From assembly GCF_900115975.1 (NCBI RefSeq), contig NZ_FOYM01000016.1:20871-84870 (forward strand): 64,000 nucleotides of DNA, read 5' to 3'. This document shows positions 26,513 to 34,850 of this stretch, piece by piece. The notes under the pieces are model-generated. The model saw only the letters and a program-made list of their open reading frames with translations. It searched no databases and had not been told where the DNA came from. This DNA is from Desulfoscipio geothermicus DSM 3669. GTDB taxonomy: Bacteria; Bacillota; Desulfotomaculia; Desulfotomaculales; Desulfallaceae. The first letter of the stretch is position 1. Each line of letters starts with the position of its first letter. Position numbers and translations under genes: made by a program.

Positions 26513-27628
26513 ATGAGTAAAAGAGACTTCAGCCGGATGCAAAGGCTGGTGGTGAAGGTGGGTTCCAGCTCGCTGACCTATGCCACCGGCAAACTTAATA
26601 TAGAACAAATCGAACGCCTGGTGCGCCAGCTGGTCGACCTGCACAACCGGGGGATGGACGTGCTGCTGGTCACTTCCGGGGCCGTCGGCGCCGGCATGGG
26701 TAAACTGGGTTTTACCGCCCGCCCCCGCACCATCCCCGAAAAACAGGCGGCGGCCGCCGTGGGGCAGGGCATATTGCTGCATATGTATGAAAAAATATTT
26801 GCGGAATACGGTATAGTGGTGGGGCAGGTGCTGCTGACCCGGGAGGACTTCGCCGACCGGCGGCGCTTTTTAAACGCCCGTCACACCCTGCAGGCGATGC
26901 TGGGCCTGCATGTTATACCGGTTATCAATGAAAATGACACCGTGGCCGTGGATGAAATCAAGCTGGGGGACAATGATAACCTGGCCGCGTTGGTGGCGGG
27001 GCTGGTGGACGCAGACTTGCTGGTGCTGCTCTCGGACGTGGACGGGCTTTACGACGGTAAGCCTGGGGCTGCCGGGGCCCGGGTGATTAAAGAAATTCAT
27101 GAAATTAATGATAAGATTGAGGCGCTGGCCGGGGGCGTCGGTTCCAACGTGGGCACCGGCGGCATGGCGACCAAAATTCAGGCCGCCCGCATTGCCATGC
27201 ATTCCGGGCTGGTGACCATTATCGCCCGGGCGTCGGAAACAGACGTGCTGCGCCGGCTGGTGGCCGGTGAGCCGCTGGGCACGGCCTTCTGGCCCTCGGT
27301 TAAGCTGGTCAATAAAAAAAGGTGGATTGCTTACGGCGCCACGGTGTGCGGGCGTATTCACATTGACGAGGGGGCGGTGCGGGCCCTGCGGCAAAACGGT
27401 AAAAGCCTGCTGCCCTCCGGTGTTACCGGCGTGGAGGGCAGCTTTGAAATGGGCAATACCGTAAGCGTTATTGCCCCGGACGGCAGGGAAATAGCCCGGG
27501 GGATAGTCAATTATTCGGCTATCGAGGTGGAAAAAATCAAGGGCAAAAAGACCGGCGAAATAGCGGCATTGCTGGGCTACAAGGACTACGATGAAATAAT
27601 CCACCGGGACAACCTGGCCCTGGAATAA
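26513..27628 (+). CDS. proB: Glutamate 5-kinase
   Basis: A 371-residue enzyme that phosphorylates glutamate, the first step of proline synthesis. The amino acid kinase domain starts RLVVKVGSSSLTYATGKLN, with VTSGAVGAGM and NENDTVAVDEIKLGDNDNL as substrate-binding blocks; a PUA domain fills the last 80 residues. Start ATG 26513 after CGGAGTGG; the longer in-frame start lies inside obg. In relatives proA often follows proB, but here a palindromic repeat and then nadD follow, so proA must be elsewhere. Confidence 0.95.
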   Translation: MSKRDFSRMQRLVVKVGSSSLTYATGKLNIEQIERLVRQLVDLHNRGMDVLLVTSGAVGAGMGKLGFTARPRTIPEKQAAAAVGQGILLHMYEKIFAEYGIVVGQVLLTREDFADRRRFLNARHTLQAMLGLHVIPVINENDTVAVDEIKLGDNDNLAALVAGLVDADLLVLLSDVDGLYDGKPGAAGARVIKEIHEINDKIEALAGGVGSNVGTGGMATKIQAARIAMHSGLVTIIARASETDVLRRLVAGEPLGTAFWPSVKLVNKKRWIAYGATVCGRIHIDEGAVRALRQNGKSLLPSGVTGVEGSFEMGNTVSVIAPDGREIARGIVNYSAIEVEKIKGKKTGEIAALLGYKDYDEIIHRDNLALE

Positions 27629-27633
27629 AAGAC

Positions 27634-27694
27634 GGTGCCGGGTGTTGAAAGTTGAAAGTTAATTATTGACTTTCAACTTTCAACACCCGGCACC
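27634..27694. repeat. 26-bp perfect palindrome (GTTGAAAGTTGAAAG type), copy 1
   Basis: The arms 27634-27659 and 27669-27694 are perfectly complementary over 26 bp around a 9-base loop. It begins six bases after proB, and the nadD SD GGAGGA starts at the base after the right arm. A second copy lies at 37251-37308 and a half copy at 45989-46002. Confidence 0.9.
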
Positions 27695-27707
27695 GGAGGA
27701 GTTGTAC

Positions 27708-28343
27708 ATGTTTAAGGATACCGGTCAAAAGAAAGGCACAAAAAGAATCGGTTTAATGGGGGGAACATTCGACCCCATCCACCACGGCCATCTGGTCACA
27801 GCGGAAGAAGCGCGCTGCCAGTTCGGTATGGAGAAAGTCATTTTTATCCCGGCCGCCATGCCGCCCCATAAGACCAGAAAAGGTATTTCCCACCCGCAAC
27901 ACAGGCTGGAAATGACCCAAAGCGCGGTGCGGACCAATTCTTACTTTACCGTTTCGGATATAGAAATAAAAAGGGAAGGACTTTCTTATACCATAGATAC
28001 GGTGCAGGAAATGCGGGAAATATATGCCGGCTGGGAATTGTTTTTTATTACCGGTGCGGATGCCGTGCTGGAGATTTTAACCTGGAAAAATGTTATCGGA
28101 CTGTTGGAGCAATGTTATTTTGTGGCGGCCACCCGCCCGGGATTTAAACTGGAAAGTATAGGCGATAAGTTGGACAACCTGCCGGAGAACTGCCTGGCCA
28201 GGATCAAGACCATGGAAGTGCCCGCCCTGGCTATATCCTCTACCGAGATCAGGCGCCGGGTGCGCGAGGGCAGACCTATCAAATACCTGCTGCCGGAAGC
28301 GGTGGAGGAATATATTTATCAAAAAAGATTATATCAAGGTTAA
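27708..28343 (+). CDS. nadD: Nicotinate-nucleotide adenylyltransferase
   Basis: A 211-residue enzyme forming deamido-NAD+ from nicotinate mononucleotide and ATP. The nucleotidyltransferase signature GLMGGTFDPIHHGHL and the C-terminal ISSTEIRRRVREGRPIKYL block are clear. The start is ATG 27708 with GGAGGA (27695-27700) seven bases upstream; earlier in-frame starts fall in the palindrome. It belongs to the nadD-yqeK-rsfS cluster common in Firmicutes, here split by an RRM gene. Confidence 0.95.
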   Translation: MFKDTGQKKGTKRIGLMGGTFDPIHHGHLVTAEEARCQFGMEKVIFIPAAMPPHKTRKGISHPQHRLEMTQSAVRTNSYFTVSDIEIKREGLSYTIDTVQEMREIYAGWELFFITGADAVLEILTWKNVIGLLEQCYFVAATRPGFKLESIGDKLDNLPENCLARIKTMEVPALAISSTEIRRRVREGRPIKYLLPEAVEEYIYQKRLYQG

Positions 28344-28439
28344 AAACTTGGCAAAGTTTAATTGTATTATGATTTTTCCTTTTGCAAATAATACATTACA
28401 CACCACGAAATGCAGTACTGGAAAAGAGGTGATCAATCA

Positions 28440-28706
28440 ATGGCTCGTACACTCTATGTAGGCAACCTTCCGTGGGCAACCAAAGCCGAGGATCTGGCTG
28501 AAGCTTTTGCAAATTATGGTGAAGTCTTGGACAGCCGAATTATTACTGACAGGGAAACCGGGCGTTCGCGCGGGTTCGGTTTTGTAGAGGTAAACGACGA
28601 GGATGCCGACGGAATGATCGAGGCACTTAACGGCACCGAATTTGGCGGGCGGATAATTACCGTCAACGAAGCCCGGGCCAAAGAAAACAATAACCCAGCT
28701 CATTAA
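28440..28706 (+). CDS. RRM-domain RNA-binding protein
   Basis: An 88-residue protein made of one RNA recognition motif. RNP2 is TLYVGNLPW at the N-terminus and RNP1 is RSRGFGFVEV near residue 47, with the aromatic residues for RNA stacking present. Such small RRM proteins occur in cyanobacteria and some Clostridia, often cold-induced; its targets are unknown. Start ATG 28440 after AGAGGTG; a terminator overlaps the stop. It separates nadD from yqeK. Confidence 0.92.
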   Translation: MARTLYVGNLPWATKAEDLAEAFANYGEVLDSRIITDRETGRSRGFGFVEVNDEDADGMIEALNGTEFGGRIITVNEARAKENNNPAH

Positions 28707-28730
28707 CCTCCTTAGCGGGAGGTTTTCTTT
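28705..28730 (+). terminator. Terminator after the RRM gene
   Basis: AACCTCC (28705-28711) pairs with GGAGGTT (28718-28724), and the T-rich tail TTTTCTTT runs from 28723. The stem begins within the stop codon. Confidence 0.85.
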
Positions 28731-28788
28731 CAGTGCACAGCGTAATTTAAAAAAAGTTAACGGAGCTATAGGGACGGTTTTAAGGTAC

Positions 28789-28819
28789 GGGGACACACCT
28801 CCTTTGGAGGAATGTCCCC
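28789..28819. repeat. GGGGACACACCTC hairpin, copy 1
   Basis: GGGGACA (28789-28795) pairs with TGTCCCC (28813-28819), and inside it CCTCC pairs with GGAGG around TTT. The same core occurs at 61862-61890. This hairpin ends 34 bases before yqeK. Confidence 0.75.
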
Positions 28820-28853
28820 AACTAATATATGTTTACGGGGAGAAGAAGATTGT

Positions 28854-29447
28854 ATGGAGGTTTATTTACAGCGGTTAAAGGGTATGCTTGACAGTAAAAG
28901 ATACGCTCATTCACTGAGGGTCATGGACACCGCGGTGCGCTTGGCCGGCATATACGGCGCCGACCGGGAAAAGGCGGCGGTGGCGGGTCTGTTGCACGAC
29001 TGCGCCAGGGATATGCCGGGGGAAAGGCTTTTGGCGCTGGCCCGGCAGCACGCCCTGGAAATTACCGAAGTGGAAGAGATTTTGCCGGTATTGCTGCACG
29101 CGCCGGTGGGCGCCCTTATGGCCCGGCTGGAATTCGGCGTACATAATATTGCGGTCCTTCGCGCCATTTCCCGGCATACGCTTGGTGGCGTCAGTATGAG
29201 TTTGTTGGATAAGATTGTGTTTGTAGCGGATAAGGTGGAGCCGGGCCGCCGTTTTCCCGGTGTGCAAAAGCTGCGGGAAGAGGCGGAACAAAACCTGGAC
29301 CGGACGTTGTTGCGCTGTTTTGACATGGCTATAAACCTTTCCGTGCAAAAAGGGGAGCCGGTTCACCCCTTGACGGTAATGGCACGCAACCAGTTGATTT
29401 TTGCGGTTGAGGTTTCAGAAAAAAAATTCGCTTCTATTGAATTTTAA
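28854..29447 (+). CDS. yqeK: YqeK-type HD-domain hydrolase
   Basis: A 197-residue HD-domain protein. The metal ligands are in AHSLRVMDTAVRLA (first H), LLHDCARD (HD) and VADKVEPGR (D). YqeK family members hydrolyse diadenosine tetraphosphate symmetrically. Start ATG 28854 with GGGGAGAAGAAG upstream; the longer frame from 28812 begins in the upstream hairpin and is unlikely. rsfS follows. Confidence 0.92.
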   Translation: MEVYLQRLKGMLDSKRYAHSLRVMDTAVRLAGIYGADREKAAVAGLLHDCARDMPGERLLALARQHALEITEVEEILPVLLHAPVGALMARLEFGVHNIAVLRAISRHTLGGVSMSLLDKIVFVADKVEPGRRFPGVQKLREEAEQNLDRTLLRCFDMAINLSVQKGEPVHPLTVMARNQLIFAVEVSEKKFASIEF

Positions 29448-29518
29448 CGTTTTAGCAGGAACTTTTGGCCGGTGCGCGAATATCCATTTATTATAAAGAA
29501 AATTGGGGGGACTGCTTG

Positions 29519-29875
29519 TTGATAATTGAACCACAGGTTCTGGCGCAGGTTGCAGTTGAAGCGGCGGAGGAAAAGAAAGCCATGGATATCACCGTATTAA
29601 ACATCGGTGGTGTGTCCGTAGTTGCCGAATATTTTGTTATCTGCAGCAGCCGTTCGCCCGTGCATGCCCGGGCTATAGCCGAGGAGATTGAAAAAAGACT
29701 TCAACAGCTTAATGTCGCCCGACCCCGTAGGGAAGGTCTGAGGACGGGGCAGTGGGTGCTGCTGGATTACGGTTCAGTGGTGGTGCACATCTTTCAGGAA
29801 GAGCAGCGCCGTTTTTACAACCTTGAACACCTGTGGGGGGATGCTCCGGTAGTCAGGTCCCCGATAAGTATTTAA
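29519..29875 (+). CDS. rsfS: Ribosomal silencing factor RsfS
   Basis: A protein of about 118 residues that binds L14 on the 50S subunit and blocks subunit joining under starvation. Family blocks are AVEAAEEKKAMDITVLNI, EYFVICSSRSPVHARAIAEEI, GLRTGQWVLLDYGSVVVHIF and RRFYNLEHLWGDA. The start is TTG 29519 (or TTG 29516), five to eight bases after GGGGGG; the frame from 29465 has no good SD. It closes the nadD-yqeK-rsfS run. Confidence 0.94.
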   Translation: MIIEPQVLAQVAVEAAEEKKAMDITVLNIGGVSVVAEYFVICSSRSPVHARAIAEEIEKRLQQLNVARPRREGLRTGQWVLLDYGSVVVHIFQEEQRRFYNLEHLWGDAPVVRSPISI

Positions 29876-29892
29876 TACTTATAATTTTTACA

Positions 29893-29921
29893 TTGACTTT
29901 ATGGATTGAATATCTTATAAT
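29893..29921 (+). promoter_or_regulatory. Strong promoter of the T-box leader
   Basis: TTGACT (29893-29898) and a perfect TATAAT (29916-29921) are separated by 17 bases, 18 bases after the rsfS stop. Transcription would begin near 29928, 26 bases before the first helix of T-box stem I. Confidence 0.85.
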
Positions 29922-29927
29922 AAGGCT

Positions 29928-30255
29928 CAGGTTTAATAATGAAAAACATTGAAGGGGAGTAGTAATCCATAGCATTATCCCCAGAGAGCCGCCGGTTGGT
30001 GCGAGGCGGTGGGTAATGCGGGTGAACTCGCCCCGGAGTTGCCCGGGGGAAAGCTGTCAAGTACACCGGGCCGGTGCGTGCCGTTAGCACGTTGAGCGGT
30101 TAAAGTTATGGGGATGTAGCTCAGATGGGAGAGCGCCTGAATGGCATTCAGGAGGTCAGGGGTTCGATCCCCCTCATCTCCACCACATAACTTTATCAAT
30201 TAGGGTGGTACCGCGAGTAAACCTCTCGTCCCTAAACAGGACAAGGGGTTTTTTG
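29928..30255 (+). promoter_or_regulatory. Leucine-type T-box leader interrupted by a tRNA
   Basis: Stem I begins with GGGG (29954-29957) paired to CCCC (30031-30034), enclosing the AGTA loop-E motif (29958-29961) and the specifier loop GTGAACTCG; the specifier reads CTC (Leu, 30027-30029). GCATTA/TAATGC forms the upper stem, and AGAGAGCCGCCGGTTGGTG (29983-30001) gives the AG bulge and distal loop. The T-box AGGGTGGTACCGCG (30202-30215) pairs as AGGG...CCCT and CGAG...CTCG, with TGGT to bind the tRNA ACCA end. The competing terminator ends in TTTTTT (30249-30254). Stem III is replaced by a tRNA-Ala gene on a 9-bp helix. Confidence 0.9.
30110..30185 (+). tRNA. tRNA-Ala (anticodon GGC) inside the T-box leader
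   Basis: A full 76-base cloverleaf with encoded CCA. The acceptor stem GGGGATG/CATCTCC contains the G3-U70 pair that marks tRNA-Ala; the D arm is GCTC/GAGC, the anticodon arm CCTGA-ATGGCAT-TCAGG gives anticodon GGC, the T arm is AGGGG-TTCGATC-CCCCT, and the discriminator base is A. It is flanked by TAAAGTTAT (30101-30109) and ATAACTTTA (30187-30195), a perfect 9-bp helix that would present the tRNA as a domain of the leader RNA. It lies upstream of the terminator, so it is transcribed whether or not read-through occurs. Confidence 0.95.
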
Positions 30256-30378
30256 TTTTCTAATATACCCGTGCCGCCGGCGCGGCAAAATCAGAAGGGT
30301 GATATGTTTTACTTTCAAGGCATTGTAGATTCTATATTCTTTAATGCGTTAACTCGATAAAGGATTAGGGGTGACAAC

Positions 30379-32043
30379 ATGATTAAAAATTGGGACCAGA
30401 TAACCATCGGGGACTTGCTGGACCGGGCGGCGGGCCGTTACCCGCACAATGAAGCCTTGGTTTACCCGGACCGGAATCTCAGGTATACATACCGGCAGTT
30501 TCAACAGAAATGCAACCGGGTGGCCAAAGGGTTAATGGCTTTGGGGATCAAACGGGGCGAGCATATCGCCATCCTGGCGCCCAATGTGCCGGAGTGGGTG
30601 ATTTGCCAGTTTGCCAGCGCTAAAATGGGCGCTGTCCTTACAACGGTCAATACCAATTACAAATTATTTGAGTTGGAGTACCTGCTTCGCCAGTCCGATG
30701 CCACCACCTTGATTTTTACCGGCGGGACCAAAGAAACTAACTATATAAATATGGTATATGAACTTTGCCCGGAACTTTATGACAGCATGCCCGGCCGGTT
30801 AAACAGCAAAAAGCTGCCCATGCTGAAAAATCTGATATTTATCGGCGAAGAATCAATGCCGGGAATGTTTACCTGGGAACAAATGCTGGCCCTGGGTGAG
30901 AGAATTTCCGGCGAGGAACTGATAGCCCGGCAGCTTTCCCTGGAGCCGGACGATGTGGCCAACATGCAGTATACCTCGGGTACCACCGGCTTCCCCAAGG
31001 GAGTTATGCTTACGCACCGCAACCTGGTGGGGAATGCTTTGGGTATAGGCAAGTGCATGAATTTCAGTCCCGACGACCGCCTGTGTATCCCGGTGCCGCT
31101 GTTCCATTGCTTCGGTTGTGTGCTGGGCACTTTGTCCTGTGTTTCTTATGCGTCCACCATGGTAGTGCTGGAAACATTCAACCCGGTCAAGGTTCTGGAA
31201 GCGGTGGAGAAAGAGCGGTGTACCGCGCTGCACGGGGTGCCTACCATGTTTATCACCGAGCTGGAGGTGCTGGAAAATCAGCCCTATGACACTTCTTCCC
31301 TGCGCACCGGCATTATGGCCGGAGCGCCGTGCCCCATTGAAGTGATGCGGGCCGTGGTGGAGAAAATGGGCATGCGTGAAATAGTGATCACTTACGGCCA
31401 GACCGAAGCCGCACCGGGCATTACCATGACCAAGACGGATGACCCGCTGGAAGTGAGGGTGGCCACGGTGGGTAAAGCTCTGGACGGGGTGGAGGTCAAA
31501 GTAGTGGACCCGGCCAGCGGAGAAGAACTGCCCCCGGGCCGCCAGGGAGAAATATGCGCCCGCGGTTACAACGTAATGAAGGGGTATTACAAAATGCCCG
31601 AAGCGACCGCTGCCGCCATTGACAAGGACGGCTGGCTGCACACAGGTGACCTGGGAATCATGGATGAAAAAGGTTACCTGCGCATTACCGGCAGGATCAA
31701 GGATATGATCATCCGGGGCGGGGAGAACATTTATCCCCGGGAAATTGAAGAATTCCTCTATACCCACCCGCAGATCAAAGATGTGCAGGTGGTTGGCGTG
31801 CCAAGCAAGAAGTACGGGGAAGAAGTGATGGCCTTTATCCAGTTAAAAGAGGGGGCCGGGGTAACCGATGAGGATGTCAAGAATTATTGCGCGGGTAAGA
31901 TAGCCCGGTATAAAATTCCCTCGTACATCCAATTTGTAGATAGTTACCCCACCACCGCCAACGGCAAAGTGCAAAAATTCAAGCTGCGGGAAATGGGTAT
32001 CAAAAGAATATCCAAAGGGGATGGGACAGCGGGGATAGTTTAA
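30379..32043 (+). CDS. AMP-forming acyl-CoA synthetase
   Basis: A 554-residue adenylate-forming enzyme that activates a carboxylic acid with ATP and CoA. The phosphate loop is YTSGTTGFPKGVMLTH, followed by ITYGQTEAAPG, GWLHTGDLGIMDEKGYL and the C-terminal catalytic lysine in ANGKVQKFKLRE. It resembles medium/long-chain fatty acyl-CoA synthetases; the acid used cannot be read. It is the first gene behind the leucine T-box, 124 bases after the terminator, so leucyl-tRNA supply should control it. A branched-chain acid substrate would fit but is a guess. Start ATG after AGGGGTGA. Confidence 0.88.
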   Translation: MIKNWDQITIGDLLDRAAGRYPHNEALVYPDRNLRYTYRQFQQKCNRVAKGLMALGIKRGEHIAILAPNVPEWVICQFASAKMGAVLTTVNTNYKLFELEYLLRQSDATTLIFTGGTKETNYINMVYELCPELYDSMPGRLNSKKLPMLKNLIFIGEESMPGMFTWEQMLALGERISGEELIARQLSLEPDDVANMQYTSGTTGFPKGVMLTHRNLVGNALGIGKCMNFSPDDRLCIPVPLFHCFGCVLGTLSCVSYASTMVVLETFNPVKVLEAVEKERCTALHGVPTMFITELEVLENQPYDTSSLRTGIMAGAPCPIEVMRAVVEKMGMREIVITYGQTEAAPGITMTKTDDPLEVRVATVGKALDGVEVKVVDPASGEELPPGRQGEICARGYNVMKGYYKMPEATAAAIDKDGWLHTGDLGIMDEKGYLRITGRIKDMIIRGGENIYPREIEEFLYTHPQIKDVQVVGVPSKKYGEEVMAFIQLKEGAGVTDEDVKNYCAGKIARYKIPSYIQFVDSYPTTANGKVQKFKLREMGIKRISKGDGTAGIV

Positions 32044-32047
32044 AAAC

Positions 32048-32177
32048 TTGTTACCCATAACAAAATATGATAATATAAATTCGGTTTGCGAAGGTGTAAA
32101 CCGAAAATGCTCCGATTCCTGGTAGATTGAGCCGGCGGGCCTGTTTTGACATGTTGGTTAAACAGGAGGCCGGTTTT
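32048..32177 (+). promoter_or_regulatory. Candidate promoter and attenuator-like hairpin before leuS
   Basis: TTGTTA (32048-32053) and TAATAT (32071-32076) are 17 bases apart. Downstream, TCGGTTT/AAACCGA (32081-32104) makes a small hairpin, then CCGG and CCTGTTT (32132-32146) pair with AAACAGG and CCGG (32160-32173), followed by TTTTATT. The last looks like a terminator lying 32 bases before leuS. It may end the acyl-CoA synthetase transcript or attenuate leuS; no T-box motif is present here. Confidence 0.5.
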
Positions 32178-32208
32178 ATTCATATAAATTTTATGTCGGG
32201 AGGATGCC

Positions 32209-34692
32209 ATGAAGGACCGTTATGATTTTAAGGAAATAGAAGCCAAGTGGCAACAAAAGTGGGCTGAACAGGATATTTACGCTGTTCCTGATTTCAGCGA
32301 CCGGCCCAAGTATTACTGCCTGGAGATGTTCCCCTACCCCTCGGGAAAACTGCACATGGGGCACGTGCGCAATTATTCCATTGGCGACGTGGTGGCCCGT
32401 TATAAAACCATGCAGGGTTTCAATGTGCTGCACCCCATGGGGTGGGACGCCTTCGGCCTGCCGGCGGAAAACGCGGCCATCAAGCACGGGGCGCTGCACC
32501 CGGCCCAGTGGACCAAGGACAATATAGACGCCATGCGCGCGCAGTTGAAACAGCTGGGCATCAGTTACGACTGGAACCGGGAGGTGGCCACCTGTCATCC
32601 CGGTTACTACAAGTGGACCCAGTGGTTGTTCCTGCAGTTGTATCACAAAGGGCTGGCTTACAAAAAGAAAGCGGCCGTCAACTGGTGTCCTTCCTGCGCT
32701 ACTGTACTGGCCAACGAGCAGGTCAAGGAGGGTATATGCGAGCGCTGCGCCAGTGATGTGGAGAAAAGGGAACTGGAACAGTGGTTCTTTAAGATCACCG
32801 ACTACGCCGACCGGCTGCTGGCCGACCTGGACAAGTTGCAGGGATGGCCGGACAAGGTCAAGATCATGCAGGAGAACTGGATCGGGCGCAGCGAAGGCGC
32901 TGAGATTACTTTTACCATAGACGGGTTTGATGAAACCATCACGGTTTTCACCACCCGGCCGGATACGATATACGGTGTCACTTACATGGTGCTGGCGCCG
33001 GAGCATCCGCTGGTGGAAAAACTGATCGCGGGCCGGCCCCAGGCTGAACAAGTTAAAGAATTTGTAGCCCGGGTACGCAACCAGAGCGAGCTGGCCCGCA
33101 CCTCCACCGAGACGGAGAAAATCGGCCTGCCAACCGGCGCTTACTGTGTCAACCCGCTGAGCGGGGAAAAGGTGCCCATCCTGGTGGCCAACTACGTGCT
33201 TTTGGAGTACGGCACCGGCGCGGTGATGGGCGTGCCGGCGCACGACCAGCGTGACTTTGAATTCGCCCGTAAATACAACCTGCCCATCCGGGTGGTTATT
33301 CAGCCCGAGGGTGCGGAACTGGAACCGGATTCCATGACCGAGGCGTACGACGGCGAGGGCTTGATGGTCAATTCCGGGCCCTTTGACGGCACTCCCAACC
33401 GGGAAGGCATTGCCGCCGTCACCCGTTACCTGGAGGAAAGGGGTCTGGGCAAAGGCCGCGTTAATTACCGCCTGCGGGACTGGCTTATTTCCCGGCAGCG
33501 TTACTGGGGTGCACCCATCCCCATAATTTACTGTGACCGGTGCGGCGTGGTGCCGGTGCCCGAAGAGGATTTGCCCGTCATGCTGCCCATGGATGTGGCC
33601 TTCAAGCCCACCGGTCGTTCACCGCTGGAGGAACACCGGGACTTTGTCAATACCGCCTGCCCGTCCTGCGGCGGTCCGGCCCGCCGGGAAACGGACACCA
33701 TGGACACCTTCATGTGTTCATCATGGTATTACTACCGGTACACCAGCCCGCGGGACGAAGACAACGCCTGGGACCCGGACAAAGTCCGCCGGTGGCTGCC
33801 GGTGGACCAGTACATCGGCGGCGTGGAGCACGCCATATTGCACCTGCTGTACAGCCGGTTCTTTACCAAGGTGCTGTGCGACCTGAAACTGGTGGATAAC
33901 GACGAGCCCTTTACCAACCTGCTCACCCAGGGCATGGTGCTCAAGGACGGGGCTAAAATGAGCAAGTCCAAAGGCAATGTAGTGAGCCCGGAAGATATTG
34001 TGGCCGCCTACGGGGCCGATACCGCCCGGCTGTTCATTCTGTTTGCTTCGCCGCCCGAGCGGGACCTGGAATGGAGCGACCAGGGCGTGGAGGGCTGTTA
34101 CCGCTTCCTGAACCGGGTCTGGCGGTTGGTGGCGCCGCTGGGCGATACGCCGGCGGGCGCGCCATTGCCCGGGAACGCCAAGCTGGCCGGGGTTAACAAG
34201 GACATGCGCCGGGTGACCCACCAGGCTATCAAGAAGGTTACCGAGGATGTGGGCAACCGGTTCAACTTCAATACGGCGGTCAGCGCCATCATGGAACTGG
34301 TCAACGCCATGTACCAGTACCGGGAAGTGCCCGAATGCGACCGCGACGCCGGGGTATTGCGCGAGGCGGTGGATGCGCTGCTGCTGTTGCTGGCTCCCTT
34401 TGCTCCGCATATCACCGAGGAATTATGGGCTGTTACGGGTCACGAGGGCAGCATCCACGCCATGCCGTGGCCGGCTTACGACCCGGAGGCCATTGTAGAG
34501 GACGAAATTACCATCGTGGTGCAGATCAACGGCAAGGTACGGGACCGCATGCTGGTGCCGGCCGGCATGGAGCCGGATGCCATGCAGGAGCTGGTGATGC
34601 AGCAGGAGCGGGTTCAGCAATTGATTGGGGACAAAAAAGTTCTTAAGGTGATTCCCGTGCCCGGTAAGCTGGTAAATATTGTAGTAAAATAA
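32209..34692 (+). CDS. leuS: Leucyl-tRNA synthetase
   Basis: An 827-residue class I synthetase. The HIGH motif is in [23 protein letters not shown] in [18 protein letters not shown]; the CP1 editing domain retains [20 protein letters not shown] and [14 protein letters not shown] with its key Asp. A zinc-type CxxC pair (CPSC near 152, CERC near 173) is present. Start ATG 32209 with GGGAGGA upstream. It is the second gene after a T-box with a Leu specifier, so leucine starvation probably raises its expression, unless the intervening terminator isolates it. Confidence 0.97.
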   Translation: MKDRYDFKEIEAKWQQKWAEQDIYAVPDFSDRPKYYCLEMFPYPSGKLHMGHVRNYSIGDVVARYKTMQGFNVLHPMGWDAFGLPAENAAIKHGALHPAQWTKDNIDAMRAQLKQLGISYDWNREVATCHPGYYKWTQWLFLQLYHKGLAYKKKAAVNWCPSCATVLANEQVKEGICERCASDVEKRELEQWFFKITDYADRLLADLDKLQGWPDKVKIMQENWIGRSEGAEITFTIDGFDETITVFTTRPDTIYGVTYMVLAPEHPLVEKLIAGRPQAEQVKEFVARVRNQSELARTSTETEKIGLPTGAYCVNPLSGEKVPILVANYVLLEYGTGAVMGVPAHDQRDFEFARKYNLPIRVVIQPEGAELEPDSMTEAYDGEGLMVNSGPFDGTPNREGIAAVTRYLEERGLGKGRVNYRLRDWLISRQRYWGAPIPIIYCDRCGVVPVPEEDLPVMLPMDVAFKPTGRSPLEEHRDFVNTACPSCGGPARRETDTMDTFMCSSWYYYRYTSPRDEDNAWDPDKVRRWLPVDQYIGGVEHAILHLLYSRFFTKVLCDLKLVDNDEPFTNLLTQGMVLKDGAKMSKSKGNVVSPEDIVAAYGADTARLFILFASPPERDLEWSDQGVEGCYRFLNRVWRLVAPLGDTPAGAPLPGNAKLAGVNKDMRRVTHQAIKKVTEDVGNRFNFNTAVSAIMELVNAMYQYREVPECDRDAGVLREAVDALLLLLAPFAPHITEELWAVTGHEGSIHAMPWPAYDPEAIVEDEITIVVQINGKVRDRMLVPAGMEPDAMQELVMQQERVQQLIGDKKVLKVIPVPGKLVNIVVK

Positions 34693-34710
34693 AATCTATA
34701 AATAAAAAAA

Positions 34711-34769
34711 GCAAAAAGGGGACAGGCAACTTTTTTCGCATTTTGAAAAAAGAGCCTGTCCCCTTTTGC
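34711..34769. repeat. GGGGACAGG palindromic repeat, copy 3
   Basis: GCAAAAAGGGGACAGGCAAC and the complementary GAGCCTGTCCCCTTTTGC flank TTTTTTCGCATTTTGAAAAAA. It lies 18 bases after leuS and could act as its terminator-like hairpin. Confidence 0.87.
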
Positions 34770-34850
34770 TTTTTGGGGTCAGACTTAAACTTGTTTAAAC
34801 TAACCATAATATTTATATATACTGCTTAAAAGTTTAATGCAATCACCAAT

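Noticed and set aside
29975..30199. Minus-strand frame of 74 residues containing GDEGDRTPDLLNAIQALSHLSY
   Set aside because: This is the well-known false protein produced by reading a tRNA-Ala gene backwards; the tRNA and T-box explain the sequence.
32048..32177. A second T-box or known riboswitch before leuS
   Set aside because: No AGGGTGG T-box sequence or specifier structure is present, only a terminator-like hairpin.
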